Shown here: positions 36,200 through 45,769 of the stretch, in pieces | Numbering within the stretch: the first letter of the stretch is position 1 | Layout: every line of letters starts with the position of its first letter | Origin: Pedobacter cryoconitis | GTDB taxonomy: Bacteria > Bacteroidota > Bacteroidia > Sphingobacteriales > Sphingobacteriaceae | Direction of reading: 5' to 3' | Length of the DNA stretch: 64,000 nucleotides | NCBI RefSeq assembly: GCF_014207135.1 | Contig: NZ_JACHCC010000001.1 | Location: 248,001-312,000 of the forward strand | Translations under genes and position numbers: made by a program | Notes under the pieces: generated by a model | Databases searched by the model: none | The model's input: the letters and a program-made list of their open reading frames with translations, nothing else | Told to the model about the DNA's origin: nothing

Positions 36200-36209
36200 T
36201 TAAAAAAAT

Positions 36210-36989
36210 ATGATAGAAACAGCTGGACGTTTTGAAGAGGTAACGCTAATGATTACACATTATAACCGGAGTAAATCTCTGGAGCGGTTGCTGGGCGAAA
36301 TAAAAGCAGCTGGTTGTTCTTTCAGTGCTATTGTTGTGGCAGATGACTGTAGTACAGCAGAGCATCTGGAGTATATTAAAGGACTACATCAGGATTACGA
36401 TTTTGAATTGGTTAGCGGCCCTGTCAATAAAGGTTTGGGTAACAACCTGAATAAGGGGCAGGACGCAGTGAAGACGCCTTATACTTTGTATATCCAGGAG
36501 GATTTTACTCCTCTGGAAGGCTTTCGTACACATCTTGAAAATGGTCTTTCCCTCTTAAAGGAAAGAGCCGATTTCGATATGGTCAGATTTTATGCCTATA
36601 ATAAATATCCCTATCTGAAACCCTATCAATTTGGGTTTTCAGAAATGCTTTTTAAATGGTGGTATCCCGGACTGGATAAATTTGCCTATTACAGCGATCA
36701 CCCACATTTGAGGCGTAGCACGTTCTTTCAAAAGTTTGGGCGTTACCTCGAAGGTGTGTCTGGTGATAAAACTGAATTTAGCATGATGATGTCTTTTCTG
36801 AGAAATGGGGGGAAAGCATTTTTTTACGAGCAACATAAATCTATACTTGATCAGGTAAATTCTGCTGATGAGCCAAGTACAATGACCAGAAACAGATGGA
36901 GAAATTCTGAGAACTTTTTTGTACGCCAGATCAGGACTGTCTACCGATATGTAAACTGTTATACAGGACTTTGGTTTGGGAAATCTTAA
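36210..36989 (+). CDS. GT2-like family glycosyltransferase
   Basis: A 259-residue GT-A glycosyltransferase. The nucleotide-binding start is L-M-I-T-H-Y-N-R with the A-D-D-C-S strand, and the metal-binding position is Q-E-D near residue 97, as in GT2-like enzymes of variable DxD. There are no membrane helices. It should add one sugar to the lipid-linked repeat unit. Donor and linkage cannot be read. Confidence 0.82.
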   Translation: MIETAGRFEEVTLMITHYNRSKSLERLLGEIKAAGCSFSAIVVADDCSTAEHLEYIKGLHQDYDFELVSGPVNKGLGNNLNKGQDAVKTPYTLYIQEDFTPLEGFRTHLENGLSLLKERADFDMVRFYAYNKYPYLKPYQFGFSEMLFKWWYPGLDKFAYYSDHPHLRRSTFFQKFGRYLEGVSGDKTEFSMMMSFLRNGGKAFFYEQHKSILDQVNSADEPSTMTRNRWRNSENFFVRQIRTVYRYVNCYTGLWFGKS

Positions 36990-37000
36990 TGATATTTTAA

Positions 37001-38206
37001 ATGGAAAACAAAATAACCGGAAGAGATATCATTGTCGTTGGTCAGCAGCCATGGGACACAGAGATAGGGAGTAACTGTAAGAATATTGCGCTCGAATTCA
37101 GTAAACACAATCGTGTGTTATACGTAAACTCTCCATTGGACAGGATTACGCTATGGAGAAATAAACAGGATATTAAAACCAGAAAAAGACTAGAGATTAT
37201 TCAGGGAAAGGCTGATGGACTGGTACCGATTCAACCAGGTCTCTGGAATTTTTATCCGGATTGTATGGTGGAGTCTATTAACTGGATTAATCATACCGGG
37301 CTATTCAGTTTTTTTAACCGGATTAATAACAGAAAACTAGCAAAATCTATCTTTAAGGCTGTTGAAAAACTTGGGTTTAAAGATTTTATCCTGTTCAATG
37401 ACAATGAAATGTTCAAGGGATTCTATTTAAATGATTTCCTGAAACCAGCACTGAGTATTTATTACTCCAGGGACTACATGATAGCTGTCGATTACTGGAA
37501 GAAACACGGTGAAAAACTAGAGCCTTTGCTGATTGCAAATAATGATCTCTGTGTGGCTAATTCAACTTTTCTGGCAGAGTACTGTGCACAGTTTAATCCG
37601 GCTTCTTTTGATGTTGGACAAGGTTGTGATCTGGATATATTTGTGGAGGATAAAGTTAAACCAGCTCCTGCTGATGTCGCTTCGGTAAAAAGACCAGTTA
37701 TTGGTTATGTAGGAGCCTTACAAAGTATCAGGCTGGATAAAGAGATTATAGCCCATATTGCAGCATCAAAACCAGAATGGTCTGTGGTGCTGGTAGGACC
37801 GGAGGACGATTTATTTAAGGATAGTAATTTGCATTCTTTTGATAATGTAACCTTTACCGGTATTAAGCCTATTAGTCAGCTGCCCGATTATATCAATTTT
37901 TTTGATGTATGTATTAACCCACAACTGGTTAATGAGGTGACTATTGGCAATTACCCCCGTAAGATCGATGAGTACCTGGCTATTGGCAAACCTGTCGTTG
38001 CAACGAATACCAAAACAATGGAAACCTTTAAAGATTTTGTTTACCTCGCAGAGACTAAAGAAGATTACGTTTTATTAATTGAAAAAGCACTGGAAGAGAA
38101 TTCAGCAATGCTACAGCAGCAGCGCAGGGATTTTGCTTTACAACATACCTGGGAGAATAGCGTAGCCAGGATTTACAACGCGATAAATAAGGTGCAGAAA
38201 ACGTAA
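37001..38206 (+). CDS. GT4-like glycosyltransferase
   Basis: A 401-residue GT-B protein. The N-terminal domain resembles TuaH-like transferases (V-V-G-Q-Q-P-W-D). The C-terminal domain has the Rossmann start G-Y-V-G-A-L, a V-L-V-G-P-E strand, the P-Q-L-V-N-E-V segment and Y-L-A-I-G-K-P-V-V, which together hold the nucleotide sugar. It lies 11 nt after the GT2-like gene and before a membrane GT2 gene, and adds a further sugar to the repeat unit. Confidence 0.82.
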   Translation: MENKITGRDIIVVGQQPWDTEIGSNCKNIALEFSKHNRVLYVNSPLDRITLWRNKQDIKTRKRLEIIQGKADGLVPIQPGLWNFYPDCMVESINWINHTGLFSFFNRINNRKLAKSIFKAVEKLGFKDFILFNDNEMFKGFYLNDFLKPALSIYYSRDYMIAVDYWKKHGEKLEPLLIANNDLCVANSTFLAEYCAQFNPASFDVGQGCDLDIFVEDKVKPAPADVASVKRPVIGYVGALQSIRLDKEIIAHIAASKPEWSVVLVGPEDDLFKDSNLHSFDNVTFTGIKPISQLPDYINFFDVCINPQLVNEVTIGNYPRKIDEYLAIGKPVVATNTKTMETFKDFVYLAETKEDYVLLIEKALEENSAMLQQQRRDFALQHTWENSVARIYNAINKVQKT

Positions 38207-38234
38207 CCTGTTTAAATTTATTTTGTCACAATTG

Positions 38235-39431
38235 ATGTATATGGAAGTTTTATTGGCGCTTTGGGTTGTTTTTCAGATTTTAACGGGGTTCAATTTAGTT
38301 CTGCCGCTGCTATTGTATATCCTTCGCTTTTTTCAGCAAAAGGATTTTACAGAAACCGTCATTCCAAAAGCATACGATTATGCAATTATTGTAACAGCGT
38401 ATGAACAAACAACGTTGCTGCCATCTGTCGTAGATTCTATTTTAAAACTGAATTATAAAAACTATCTGGTTTATGTAGTGGCCGACAAATGTGATATTTC
38501 CAATCTTCATTTCAATGATGAGCGGGTAGTTTTACTCCGGCCTGAAGAAACACTGGCCAGTAACACCAAATCTCATTTTTATGCGATTAACCGCTTCGAA
38601 AGACCACATGATTACCTGACTATTATTGATAGCGATAACCTGGTAGATCCTGAATATCTGAATGAACTGAACCAGTTCTTTGCCAGAGGATTTATAGCTG
38701 TGCAGGGTGTAAGAGCGGCAAAAAATTTAAATACCAGTTATGCCTGTCTGGATGAGGCAGGAGATATGTATTACCGTTATATAGACAGGAAATTATTATT
38801 TGATAATGGATCTTCTGCTTCTCTGGCCGGATCAGGGATGGCATTCAGTACACCTTTTTACAGAGAGTGCCTCGAACTACTACATATTGAGGGAGCCGGA
38901 TTTGATAAGGTGCTTCAAATGGAGATCCTTAACAGGGGTCAGCGTATTGCATTTGCAGAAAAAGCTATTGTATATGATGAGAAAACCTCCAAATCAGGTC
39001 AGCTGGTGAATCAGCGGGCAAGATGGATTAATACCTGGTTTAAATATGCCGGTAAAGGGCTTAAACTGGCCGGCAGTGGATTGAAGGACTTTAATAAAAA
39101 TCAGTTTCTATGCGGACTGGTTTTCTCAAGACCTCCACTATTTATCGTTGTCGGACTGTCTGGATTTTGCATGATGGTTGATTTATTTGTATTTCCCTAT
39201 CAGCTTTTCTACTGGCTGTTCGCGGTATTGGCTTTCTTTTTTATCTTCTTTATTGCCCTTCGTCATTTCAAGGCGCCAAAGATTATTTATCAGTCACTGG
39301 TCCGTATTCCAGTATTTATCTTTTACCAGATTTTATCCCTTTTAAAGGCCAAAAAAGCCAATCAGATATCAACCGCCACACAACATTACTATGAAAGTAA
39401 GATTGATGATGTGGAAACACCAGGAAATTAA
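38235..39431 (+). CDS. Membrane-bound GT2 family glycosyltransferase
   Basis: A protein of about 398 residues with an N-terminal membrane helix, a GT-A catalytic domain and two to three C-terminal helices (about 300-350). The catalytic domain shows D-S-D as the metal site, a G-S-G-M-A acceptor loop and Q-R-A-R-W (QxxRW), which is typical of processive or membrane GT2 enzymes. The frame is open to a TTG at 38223; the ATG at 38235 is chosen, and an ATG two codons later is also possible. It may extend or polymerise glycan at the inner membrane. Confidence 0.82.
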   Translation: MYMEVLLALWVVFQILTGFNLVLPLLLYILRFFQQKDFTETVIPKAYDYAIIVTAYEQTTLLPSVVDSILKLNYKNYLVYVVADKCDISNLHFNDERVVLLRPEETLASNTKSHFYAINRFERPHDYLTIIDSDNLVDPEYLNELNQFFARGFIAVQGVRAAKNLNTSYACLDEAGDMYYRYIDRKLLFDNGSSASLAGSGMAFSTPFYRECLELLHIEGAGFDKVLQMEILNRGQRIAFAEKAIVYDEKTSKSGQLVNQRARWINTWFKYAGKGLKLAGSGLKDFNKNQFLCGLVFSRPPLFIVVGLSGFCMMVDLFVFPYQLFYWLFAVLAFFFIFFIALRHFKAPKIIYQSLVRIPVFIFYQILSLLKAKKANQISTATQHYYESKIDDVETPGN

Positions 39432-39435
39432 AGCT

Positions 39436-40557
39436 ATGTCAGTAAAAAAAATAAAGGTATTACAAGCGATCAGACAAGGTAAGGTTGGTGGGGGGGAAAC
39501 TCACGTACTTGACCTGGTTAAAGAACTCGATAAAGATCGGTTTGAATCTGTCATTCTATCTTTTACAGATGGCCCTATGGTTGATAAATTAAAGGCAGAT
39601 GGGTTTAAGACCTATGTGGTACATACAGAGAAACCTTTTAATTATAAAGTCTGGGGCCAGGTTAGAAAAATCATTACCGAAGAAAATATTGATCTGATAC
39701 ATGCCCATGGGACCAGGGCAAATTCAAATACTTTTTACGCTGCAAAAAAGAATGGGATACCGTTAATATATACAGTTCATGGCTGGTCATTCCATCCGGA
39801 TCAGCAGCCAGTGGTAAAGTTAATCCGCTCTTTAAGTGAAAGATTTCTGGTTAACAAAGCTGATCAGACCATTTGTGTTTCCCAAAGTAACCTAAGAGAA
39901 GGGAAAGGTAAATTCCCAATGCCCGGTGCTATGGTTATTGTCAATGGAATTAACCAGGTTAAGTTTGATCCTGATCAGGAATACAAAGATGTAAGAGCCG
40001 AATTTGGAATAGCTCAGCATGAGATACTGGTTGGTTATATTGCCAGGATTACGGCGCAAAAAGAGCCGCTGAATTTCCTGAGGGCTATTGCAAAAGTACC
40101 AGCGACTGAAAAGATTAAATTCCTGATTGTCGGGGATGGCGATCTCAAGGTTCAGATGCTGGAACTGGCAGAAAGTCTGAATCTCGGACAACGCGTTATT
40201 TTTGAGAATTTCAGAGATGATATTCCGGCGATTCTGCATGCTATAGATATCTTTTGCCTGCCATCACTTTGGGAAGGTCTACCGATTGCCTTACTCGAAG
40301 CTATGGCGATGCGGAAAGCTATCATTGCTACGGCAATTGACGGAACAAAAGACCTGGTTACAGATGGGAAAAACGGCTTGCTGATCCCGACTTCATCTCC
40401 GGATGCGATTGCAGAAGCCATCTTAAAATTAGCTTCAGATCATCAGTTACGTGAAGAACTGGGAAAGGAAGCAGGTGCTTTGATTAAAGCTCAGTTTGAT
40501 ATTGGTACCATGACCAGGAAAGTTGAAGCGGTTTACCAGAACGTACTTACGTTATAG
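39436..40557 (+). CDS. GT4 family glycosyltransferase
   Basis: A 373-residue GT-B transferase. The opening is V-G-G-G-E-T-H-V, the glycine-rich acceptor loop of GT4. The C-terminal domain has V-G-D-G-D, then P-S-L-W-E-G-L-P-I-A-L-L-E-A-M-A with the E-x7-E pair that holds the donor phosphate and ribose. An ATG at 39391 overlaps the previous gene by 41 nt; the ATG at 39436, 4 nt after that gene's stop, fits the family start better. It is convergent with the next gene, 3 nt apart. Confidence 0.88.
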   Translation: MSVKKIKVLQAIRQGKVGGGETHVLDLVKELDKDRFESVILSFTDGPMVDKLKADGFKTYVVHTEKPFNYKVWGQVRKIITEENIDLIHAHGTRANSNTFYAAKKNGIPLIYTVHGWSFHPDQQPVVKLIRSLSERFLVNKADQTICVSQSNLREGKGKFPMPGAMVIVNGINQVKFDPDQEYKDVRAEFGIAQHEILVGYIARITAQKEPLNFLRAIAKVPATEKIKFLIVGDGDLKVQMLELAESLNLGQRVIFENFRDDIPAILHAIDIFCLPSLWEGLPIALLEAMAMRKAIIATAIDGTKDLVTDGKNGLLIPTSSPDAIAEAILKLASDHQLREELGKEAGALIKAQFDIGTMTRKVEAVYQNVLTL

Positions 40558-40560
40558 TAT

Positions 40561-41388
40561 TTAGCTTTTCTTTTTTACATGATCCAGGCTTATATTTTTG
40601 ACCAGACGGTCATAAGTAGCTTTATATAGACCACCGTCCAGCTGAATTCTTCTGTCTGTAGTCCATACAATACTTTTGGTAGATGTTACCCAATGGAATC
40701 TGCCATATCCCTTCTCTCTTAATTTGATTGCCAGCCATCCATCTTCATTTGTTCCCGGAGGGTGATTAAAACCGTCTACACTCAGACATTGTAACCTGCG
40801 GCAGGCAGAATTAAAACCATATACATTTAAGGCTTCCTCTTTGAAATGTTTGCAGATTGTCCTGTTAAAATCGGCGGCATATTCGTAGAAGAAATAAACC
40901 AGTCTGGGAGTTCCGGCAATAGGTACAAAAGAAAATGTCCCATAAGTCAGACAGACCGTTGCGTCATTAATTAAAGGCGCTACCATATCATCAATCCAGG
41001 TTGCCGGGTAAATGGTATCTGCATCTGCATTTAATATATATTCACCTTTTGCTAGTTGAAGGCCTGCATTACGGGCATTCGTAATACCCTGTTTTTTCTC
41101 CGTGATACAATTGACCTGACAGGCATTGGCAAGTAACTCCGTATCATCTGCAGAATTATTATTGACTACAATAACTTCAATAGTGTGTTTCGTTACTGTC
41201 TGCGAAAGAGAGAAAAGCGTTTTTAAAATATTTTCTTCTTCATTATAGGCAGGAATGATAATTGAAATTAGAGGTTGTTCACTCTTTAGTCTGTTGAAAT
41301 TTTGGGCGATACCCGGGATCTCGGCTGTCAGTGCATTTCTTCCTTTATTAAATTTCAGTATGTTTTCTGGAATGACTATTGGTCTCAT
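40561..41388 (-). CDS. GT2 family glycosyltransferase
   Basis: A 275-residue GT-A enzyme. After about 35 residues it has I-S-I-I-I-P-A-Y-N-E-E-E-N, the N-N-N-S-A-D-D-T segment and the D-A-D metal motif (L-N-A-D-A-D-T), then E-D-G-W as the likely catalytic acid region. There are no membrane helices. It lies on the opposite strand to the preceding polysaccharide genes and shares a 198-nt divergent spacer with the first oxidoreductase pair. Confidence 0.87.
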   Translation of the reverse strand: MRPIVIPENILKFNKGRNALTAEIPGIAQNFNRLKSEQPLISIIIPAYNEEENILKTLFSLSQTVTKHTIEVIVVNNNSADDTELLANACQVNCITEKKQGITNARNAGLQLAKGEYILNADADTIYPATWIDDMVAPLINDATVCLTYGTFSFVPIAGTPRLVYFFYEYAADFNRTICKHFKEEALNVYGFNSACRRLQCLSVDGFNHPPGTNEDGWLAIKLREKGYGRFHWVTSTKSIVWTTDRRIQLDGGLYKATYDRLVKNISLDHVKKKS

Positions 41389-41586
41389 GAAGTACTTGCA
41401 GCTATATGTTTTTTATCAATTGATGAAGGTAAAGATATAGACAATAAAAATACCAAAATTAAGGGCTTTTCCGATTAATTTAATTTGCGGATGGTTGGTT
41501 GAGAGTAAGTATTGCAAAAGTATTTTTTTGAAATTATGTTTTTATCTATATTTACAATGATATATTTAGCTTTTATGACTTATTAA

Positions 41587-42162
41587 ATGGATAGAAGGAC
41601 TACTATAAAAGGTCTGATTGTCTTTGTATCTCTAGGAATCTCCTCATTCTCATTTTATAAATGGACTGCTTTTAATGCAGTGGCAGATATCAGAGAGCTT
41701 CCTCAAAAACGTGCGCTCCTGGCAGAACTGGCAGAAGTGATTATTCCCAGAACTGATACCCCCGGAGCTAAAGATGCTAAAGTAGAGGAGTTTATTATCA
41801 AGATGATAGCTTCCTGTACTGATCCCAAAACGCAGCATAATTTTCTGAATGGTTTATCCGATCTGGAAACTTATACCCTGAAACATTATAACCAGGAATT
41901 TAAAAGCTGTTCTGCAAGTGAGAAGATAGCTATACTCACCTATTTTGAAGAGAAATCTTTGTACAAGGTGAACCTGCTCAATAAAATAAATTATAAGATT
42001 TTTGGGCTGCCTTTCTTTGTCAAACTCAAATTATTGACCGTAGAAGGGTATTGTACTTCTCAAATTGGGGCTACTCAGGGATTAGCCTATGATTATATTC
42101 CCCACACATTCTCTGCATGTATACCTTTAACAAAAAACCAGAAGTCCTGGGCAACTAAATAA
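41587..42162 (+). CDS. Gluconate 2-dehydrogenase subunit 3 family protein, copy 1
   Basis: A 191-residue small subunit. The N-terminus has D-R-R followed by a hydrophobic stretch, a Tat-like or membrane-anchor signal. The family hallmark L-A-E-V-I-I-P-R-T-D-T-P-G-A-K-D-A is at about residues 48-64. These subunits help export and fold FAD-dependent GMC dehydrogenases. The partner GMC gene starts 7 nt downstream. Confidence 0.88.
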   Translation: MDRRTTIKGLIVFVSLGISSFSFYKWTAFNAVADIRELPQKRALLAELAEVIIPRTDTPGAKDAKVEEFIIKMIASCTDPKTQHNFLNGLSDLETYTLKHYNQEFKSCSASEKIAILTYFEEKSLYKVNLLNKINYKIFGLPFFVKLKLLTVEGYCTSQIGATQGLAYDYIPHTFSACIPLTKNQKSWATK

Positions 42163-42169
42163 TAATCCC

Positions 42170-43861
42170 ATGTATAAAACAGGAAATTCTGCCGCTAAAT
42201 CTACTTTTGATGCCATTGTAATTGGTTCGGGCATTAGTGGGGGCTGGGCCGCAATGGATTTGTGTAAGAAAGGGATGAAGACTTTATTGCTGGAAAGAGG
42301 CAGAGATGTAAAACACATTGTGGATTATCCAACAGCTAATTTAAATCCATGGGATTTTGATTACCGTTTAAACTATACCATGAAACAGATTGAACGAAAC
42401 CCGCGTCAGTCTGCTCATTCGAATGCTGGTGATGCGTTGTTTTATGTTGATGATACTGAACATCCTTATATTGAAAATACGCCTTTCAGCTGGATCAGAG
42501 GGTATCAGGTTGGAGGCAGATCTCTTACCTGGGGCCGTCAGTGTTATCGCCTCAGCGATCTGGACTTTGAAGCCAATTTAAAAGAAGGAATTGCAGTTGA
42601 CTGGCCTTTACGCTATCGCGATATTTCGCCCTGGTATGATAGAGTTGAGCAGTTTATAGGGGTTAGTGGAAGTTATGAAAAACTGGCACAGTTACCTGAT
42701 GGGCAATTCCTCCCGGCAATGGAATTGAACTGCATTGAAAACCATCTGGCAGATTCTATTCGTAAACACGACCACGACAGGTTGCTGACTATTGCAAGGG
42801 TAGCCAATTTAACTAAAGGGTGGGACAGCAGAGGACCTTGTCAGAACCGGAACCTGTGTTCCAGGGGATGTCCTTTCGGAGGTTATTTCAGTAGTAACAG
42901 TTCTACAATTCCAGCTGCTTTTCAAACGGGGAACCTGACCTTAAGACCTTATTCAACCGTTACCGAAATATTATATGATGAAACGAGCCAGAAGGCCAAA
43001 GGTGTGAGAATCATTGATACCCTGACTCATGAGAGTTTTGAATATTATGCAAAGATAATTTTTGTAAATGCTTCTACGATTGCTACTGCCGGATTGCTGT
43101 TAAATTCTAAATCACACCGGTTTCCGGATGGTTTTGGTAATGACAGTGGTGAATTAGGACATAATTTAATGGATCATCATTCCTCAGCGGGAGCAAGTGG
43201 CCTTCATGATGGTTTTCAGGATAGCTATTACAAGGGACGCCGGCCTTGTGGATTTCTGATTCCCAGATTCAGAAATCTCCGTTCAGAGGGCCTGGATTAC
43301 CTGAGAGGTTACAATATTCAGGGAGATGGTGAAAGACAGGAGTGGAGAGACAAGACCCTTAATCCTGGTTTTGGAGCAGATTTTAAAAAACAGCTTACAA
43401 CGCCCGGAAAATGGAGTATCTGGATGGCCGGCTGGGGAGAATGCCTGCCCTATCATGAAAACAAAGTGAGTCTTCATCCTACAGAAAAAGATAAATGGGG
43501 ACAGCCCGTGATGACAATCGATTTCTCTTTCAGAGACAATGAAGAGAAGATGATGAAAGATATCAAAGAGACATCAGGTGAAATGTTGAGCGCCGCAGGA
43601 TTTAAAGAAATTGATACTTTTAATTATCATAAACCAGGAGGTGCCACTATTCATGAAATGGGGACAGCCAGGATGGGCAGAGATCCCAGAACCTCAGTTC
43701 TCAATGGTTTTAATCAGGTTCATGCAGCCCGGAATGTTTTCATTACTGATGGAAGTTGTATGACATCTTCCGCTTGTCAGAATCCATCGCTTACCTACAT
43801 GGCTTTGACTGCGAGAGCCTGTGATTTTGCAGCTGAAGAATTAAAGAAGGGCAACCTATAA
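42170..43861 (+). CDS. GMC family FAD-dependent oxidoreductase, copy 1
   Basis: A 563-residue GMC oxidoreductase. The FAD-binding G-S-G-I-S-G is at 19-24 with the E-R-G ribose contact. A Cys group C224/C230/C234 (C-x5-C-x3-C) resembles the iron-sulfur ligand segment of FAD-dependent glucose and gluconate dehydrogenases. The C-terminal part has H-E-M-G-T-A-R-M-G and S-A-C-Q-N-P-S, the catalytic His/Asn region. With its small subunit it should oxidise a sugar or alcohol in the periplasm and pass electrons to the respiratory chain. A role in modifying the polymer or a lipid-linked sugar is inferred from context. Confidence 0.88.
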   Translation: MYKTGNSAAKSTFDAIVIGSGISGGWAAMDLCKKGMKTLLLERGRDVKHIVDYPTANLNPWDFDYRLNYTMKQIERNPRQSAHSNAGDALFYVDDTEHPYIENTPFSWIRGYQVGGRSLTWGRQCYRLSDLDFEANLKEGIAVDWPLRYRDISPWYDRVEQFIGVSGSYEKLAQLPDGQFLPAMELNCIENHLADSIRKHDHDRLLTIARVANLTKGWDSRGPCQNRNLCSRGCPFGGYFSSNSSTIPAAFQTGNLTLRPYSTVTEILYDETSQKAKGVRIIDTLTHESFEYYAKIIFVNASTIATAGLLLNSKSHRFPDGFGNDSGELGHNLMDHHSSAGASGLHDGFQDSYYKGRRPCGFLIPRFRNLRSEGLDYLRGYNIQGDGERQEWRDKTLNPGFGADFKKQLTTPGKWSIWMAGWGECLPYHENKVSLHPTEKDKWGQPVMTIDFSFRDNEEKMMKDIKETSGEMLSAAGFKEIDTFNYHKPGGATIHEMGTARMGRDPRTSVLNGFNQVHAARNVFITDGSCMTSSACQNPSLTYMALTARACDFAAEELKKGNL

Positions 43862-43864
43862 GGT

Positions 43865-44281
43865 TTATATCTCCGGATACAATACAAAAGAGTAAGGATT
43901 GGGTACAGGACTTTTATAAGGGCTATACAGACCCAGATAGTTTACTATCCTACTTTCATCCATACGGTGAATAAAAAAATCAGTCGATAATAAATAATAC
44001 TTAACCAATTCGAATATCTGATTGGAGTTTTCAGCTTTGATCCCTAAGTAATAATAAGATTTCCATTTCAGATTGGTCAGCATATTATTGGCCGAAGCAT
44101 TAAAGTAATCTTCAATGTATTGTTCAACTCCTCCAGGAGCCAGTTTTAGATAATGAAACTCCTCTTTAATCAACTCTCCGGCATATTTTCTGAGAGAAGG
44201 AGAGCTGAGATATAAAATTGAGGGGAAAATTAATAATCCCGAGCCAACTCCTGCCAATGCAACAAATTTTCTCCTGTTCAT
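43865..44281 (-). CDS. Small subunit-like protein of the second GMC oxidoreductase
   Basis: A 138-residue protein whose start N-R-R-K-F-V-A-L-A-G looks like a Tat signal with a following hydrophobic segment. The rest is helical and matches no clear motif, apart from a layout like the shorter gluconate-dehydrogenase small subunits. It directly follows the second GMC gene (4 nt), which is the main reason for the call. It ends 3 nt from the convergent first GMC gene. Confidence 0.6.
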   Translation of the reverse strand: MNRRKFVALAGVGSGLLIFPSILYLSSPSLRKYAGELIKEEFHYLKLAPGGVEQYIEDYFNASANNMLTNLKWKSYYYLGIKAENSNQIFELVKYYLLSTDFFIHRMDESRIVNYLGLYSPYKSPVPNPYSFVLYPEI

Positions 44282-44285
44282 AGCT

Positions 44286-45725
44286 TTAAAATGAATGATC
44301 CGCGGTATACAAAGACAGGGCAGCTAAAGTCAAAGTCGGATTTGAAGCACTGAATGTTGTAAATGCCCCACTTCCCAGTACGAAAACATTTCTGTACTGA
44401 TGATGGATCAGGTGTTTATCTACTACACTATCTTTAGCATCATGTCCCATTCTGGTTCCACCCAAAATATGACCTTCATTAGGAAAAGGGTCCAGGTACT
44501 TTAGCTTTTCTACGGGAAGACAAGAGAGTAATCCGGGTAATTTATTTTTCATGTTTTCTATTCCTCTCCTGGTATAGTCGGATCTTCCGTTGAAATTGAT
44601 AACCGGTACCAGTTTATCCGGCGAATTCGTTATATAATTTGACTCCATTGGTAAATCTTCAAAGATCATACGGAAAGAAGCCATATTCAGCCATTTCCCT
44701 CTTTCCAGCCTGATATAGTAAGGTGCATTATTCGTTTCAATCAGACAGGCTGCAAAATCTTTACGATGTACGCCATCATATAACATATATCCATTGGCAT
44801 TAACCCATGTACTTCCTCCAATATTTTTCATCTGATCGAGATAGATGAGTACCTGCATTCCCAACTGTTCGCCGAATCCTTTCCCCGTTAGGGGATTATT
44901 ATCCCCAGAATTTAACAGGATATTGGAATTGAAGATAGGGTTAGCGCCCAGTACAATAATTTCCCCTGCAATTTCATAATCTTTACCATCTTTTACATAA
45001 TTCACTTTCTTAGCCAGATTACCCCTGGTTTCCAGGCTGAATACCTGTGCCCCATATATAATTTCAACCTGTTGGTCAGCATATACATCCATTCCGGAAT
45101 TTTCTATAGTAAATTTTGCATTCACAGGGCAGACATCACAGGTTGAATTGGCCATGCAGGCATTTCTTCCATTTACCGCCCTGCTTGCCCTGGCCGTCGG
45201 CTGACTAATATATTGATTCCCGTAGGTCTGATGCATAAGGTGATCAACTGCCGTAAAACGATGCGGAGGAAGGGGATATTTTCCATTTCTGGGAAAAGGT
45301 GTTTCGTCGGGGCCAGAAACAGACATTAGTTTTTCCGTTTCCTCATAATAAGGTTCGAGATCAGTATAACTGACTGGCCAGTCCTTTTCAATTCCGAATA
45401 GCGTATTCATCTGAAAATCTGATGGCATAAATCTGGGTGTACAGCCCCACCAGCAACTCGATGAACCTCCGAATCCAGTTGTGAAAGGCCATTTCTTTTC
45501 CTGGTTTTTATTGACTACTGTATCCTCCCAATGCTCTTGTATCCCCTTGAAATTACTGATTTCCCCTCTTTTAATTTTAAGTCTTTCAGCATGTGGAAAG
45601 AATTGTCCACGTTCCAGCACAAGGATCTTTTTCTTGCCTTTATTCTTTTCCAGATACTTTTTTAAAAAGAAAGTAGAGGCAAAGCCAGTACCAGTGATAA
45701 TTAAATCGTATTGGTCGTATTTCAT
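44286..45725 (-). CDS. GMC family FAD-dependent oxidoreductase, copy 2
   Basis: A 479-residue GMC protein, shorter and divergent from copy 1. The FAD loop reads G-T-G-F-A-S, with the third Gly replaced. A Cys group C190/C196/C199 (C-x5-C-x2-C-P) is again present, and the C-terminal H-I-L-G-G-T-R-M-G and S-A-S-N-P-T motifs are kept. It is third in a minus-strand series after an HAD phosphatase and a UbiA transferase, with a small subunit after it. This context suggests it acts on a polyprenyl-phosphate-linked sugar or on the polymer; the substrate is unproven. Confidence 0.82.
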   Translation of the reverse strand: MKYDQYDLIITGTGFASTFFLKKYLEKNKGKKKILVLERGQFFPHAERLKIKRGEISNFKGIQEHWEDTVVNKNQEKKWPFTTGFGGSSSCWWGCTPRFMPSDFQMNTLFGIEKDWPVSYTDLEPYYEETEKLMSVSGPDETPFPRNGKYPLPPHRFTAVDHLMHQTYGNQYISQPTARASRAVNGRNACMANSTCDVCPVNAKFTIENSGMDVYADQQVEIIYGAQVFSLETRGNLAKKVNYVKDGKDYEIAGEIIVLGANPIFNSNILLNSGDNNPLTGKGFGEQLGMQVLIYLDQMKNIGGSTWVNANGYMLYDGVHRKDFAACLIETNNAPYYIRLERGKWLNMASFRMIFEDLPMESNYITNSPDKLVPVINFNGRSDYTRRGIENMKNKLPGLLSCLPVEKLKYLDPFPNEGHILGGTRMGHDAKDSVVDKHLIHHQYRNVFVLGSGAFTTFSASNPTLTLAALSLYTADHSF

Positions 45726-45769
45726 CTGTTTAGATCTATTGTTTTTATTTGTCAGATCAACTATTTACG

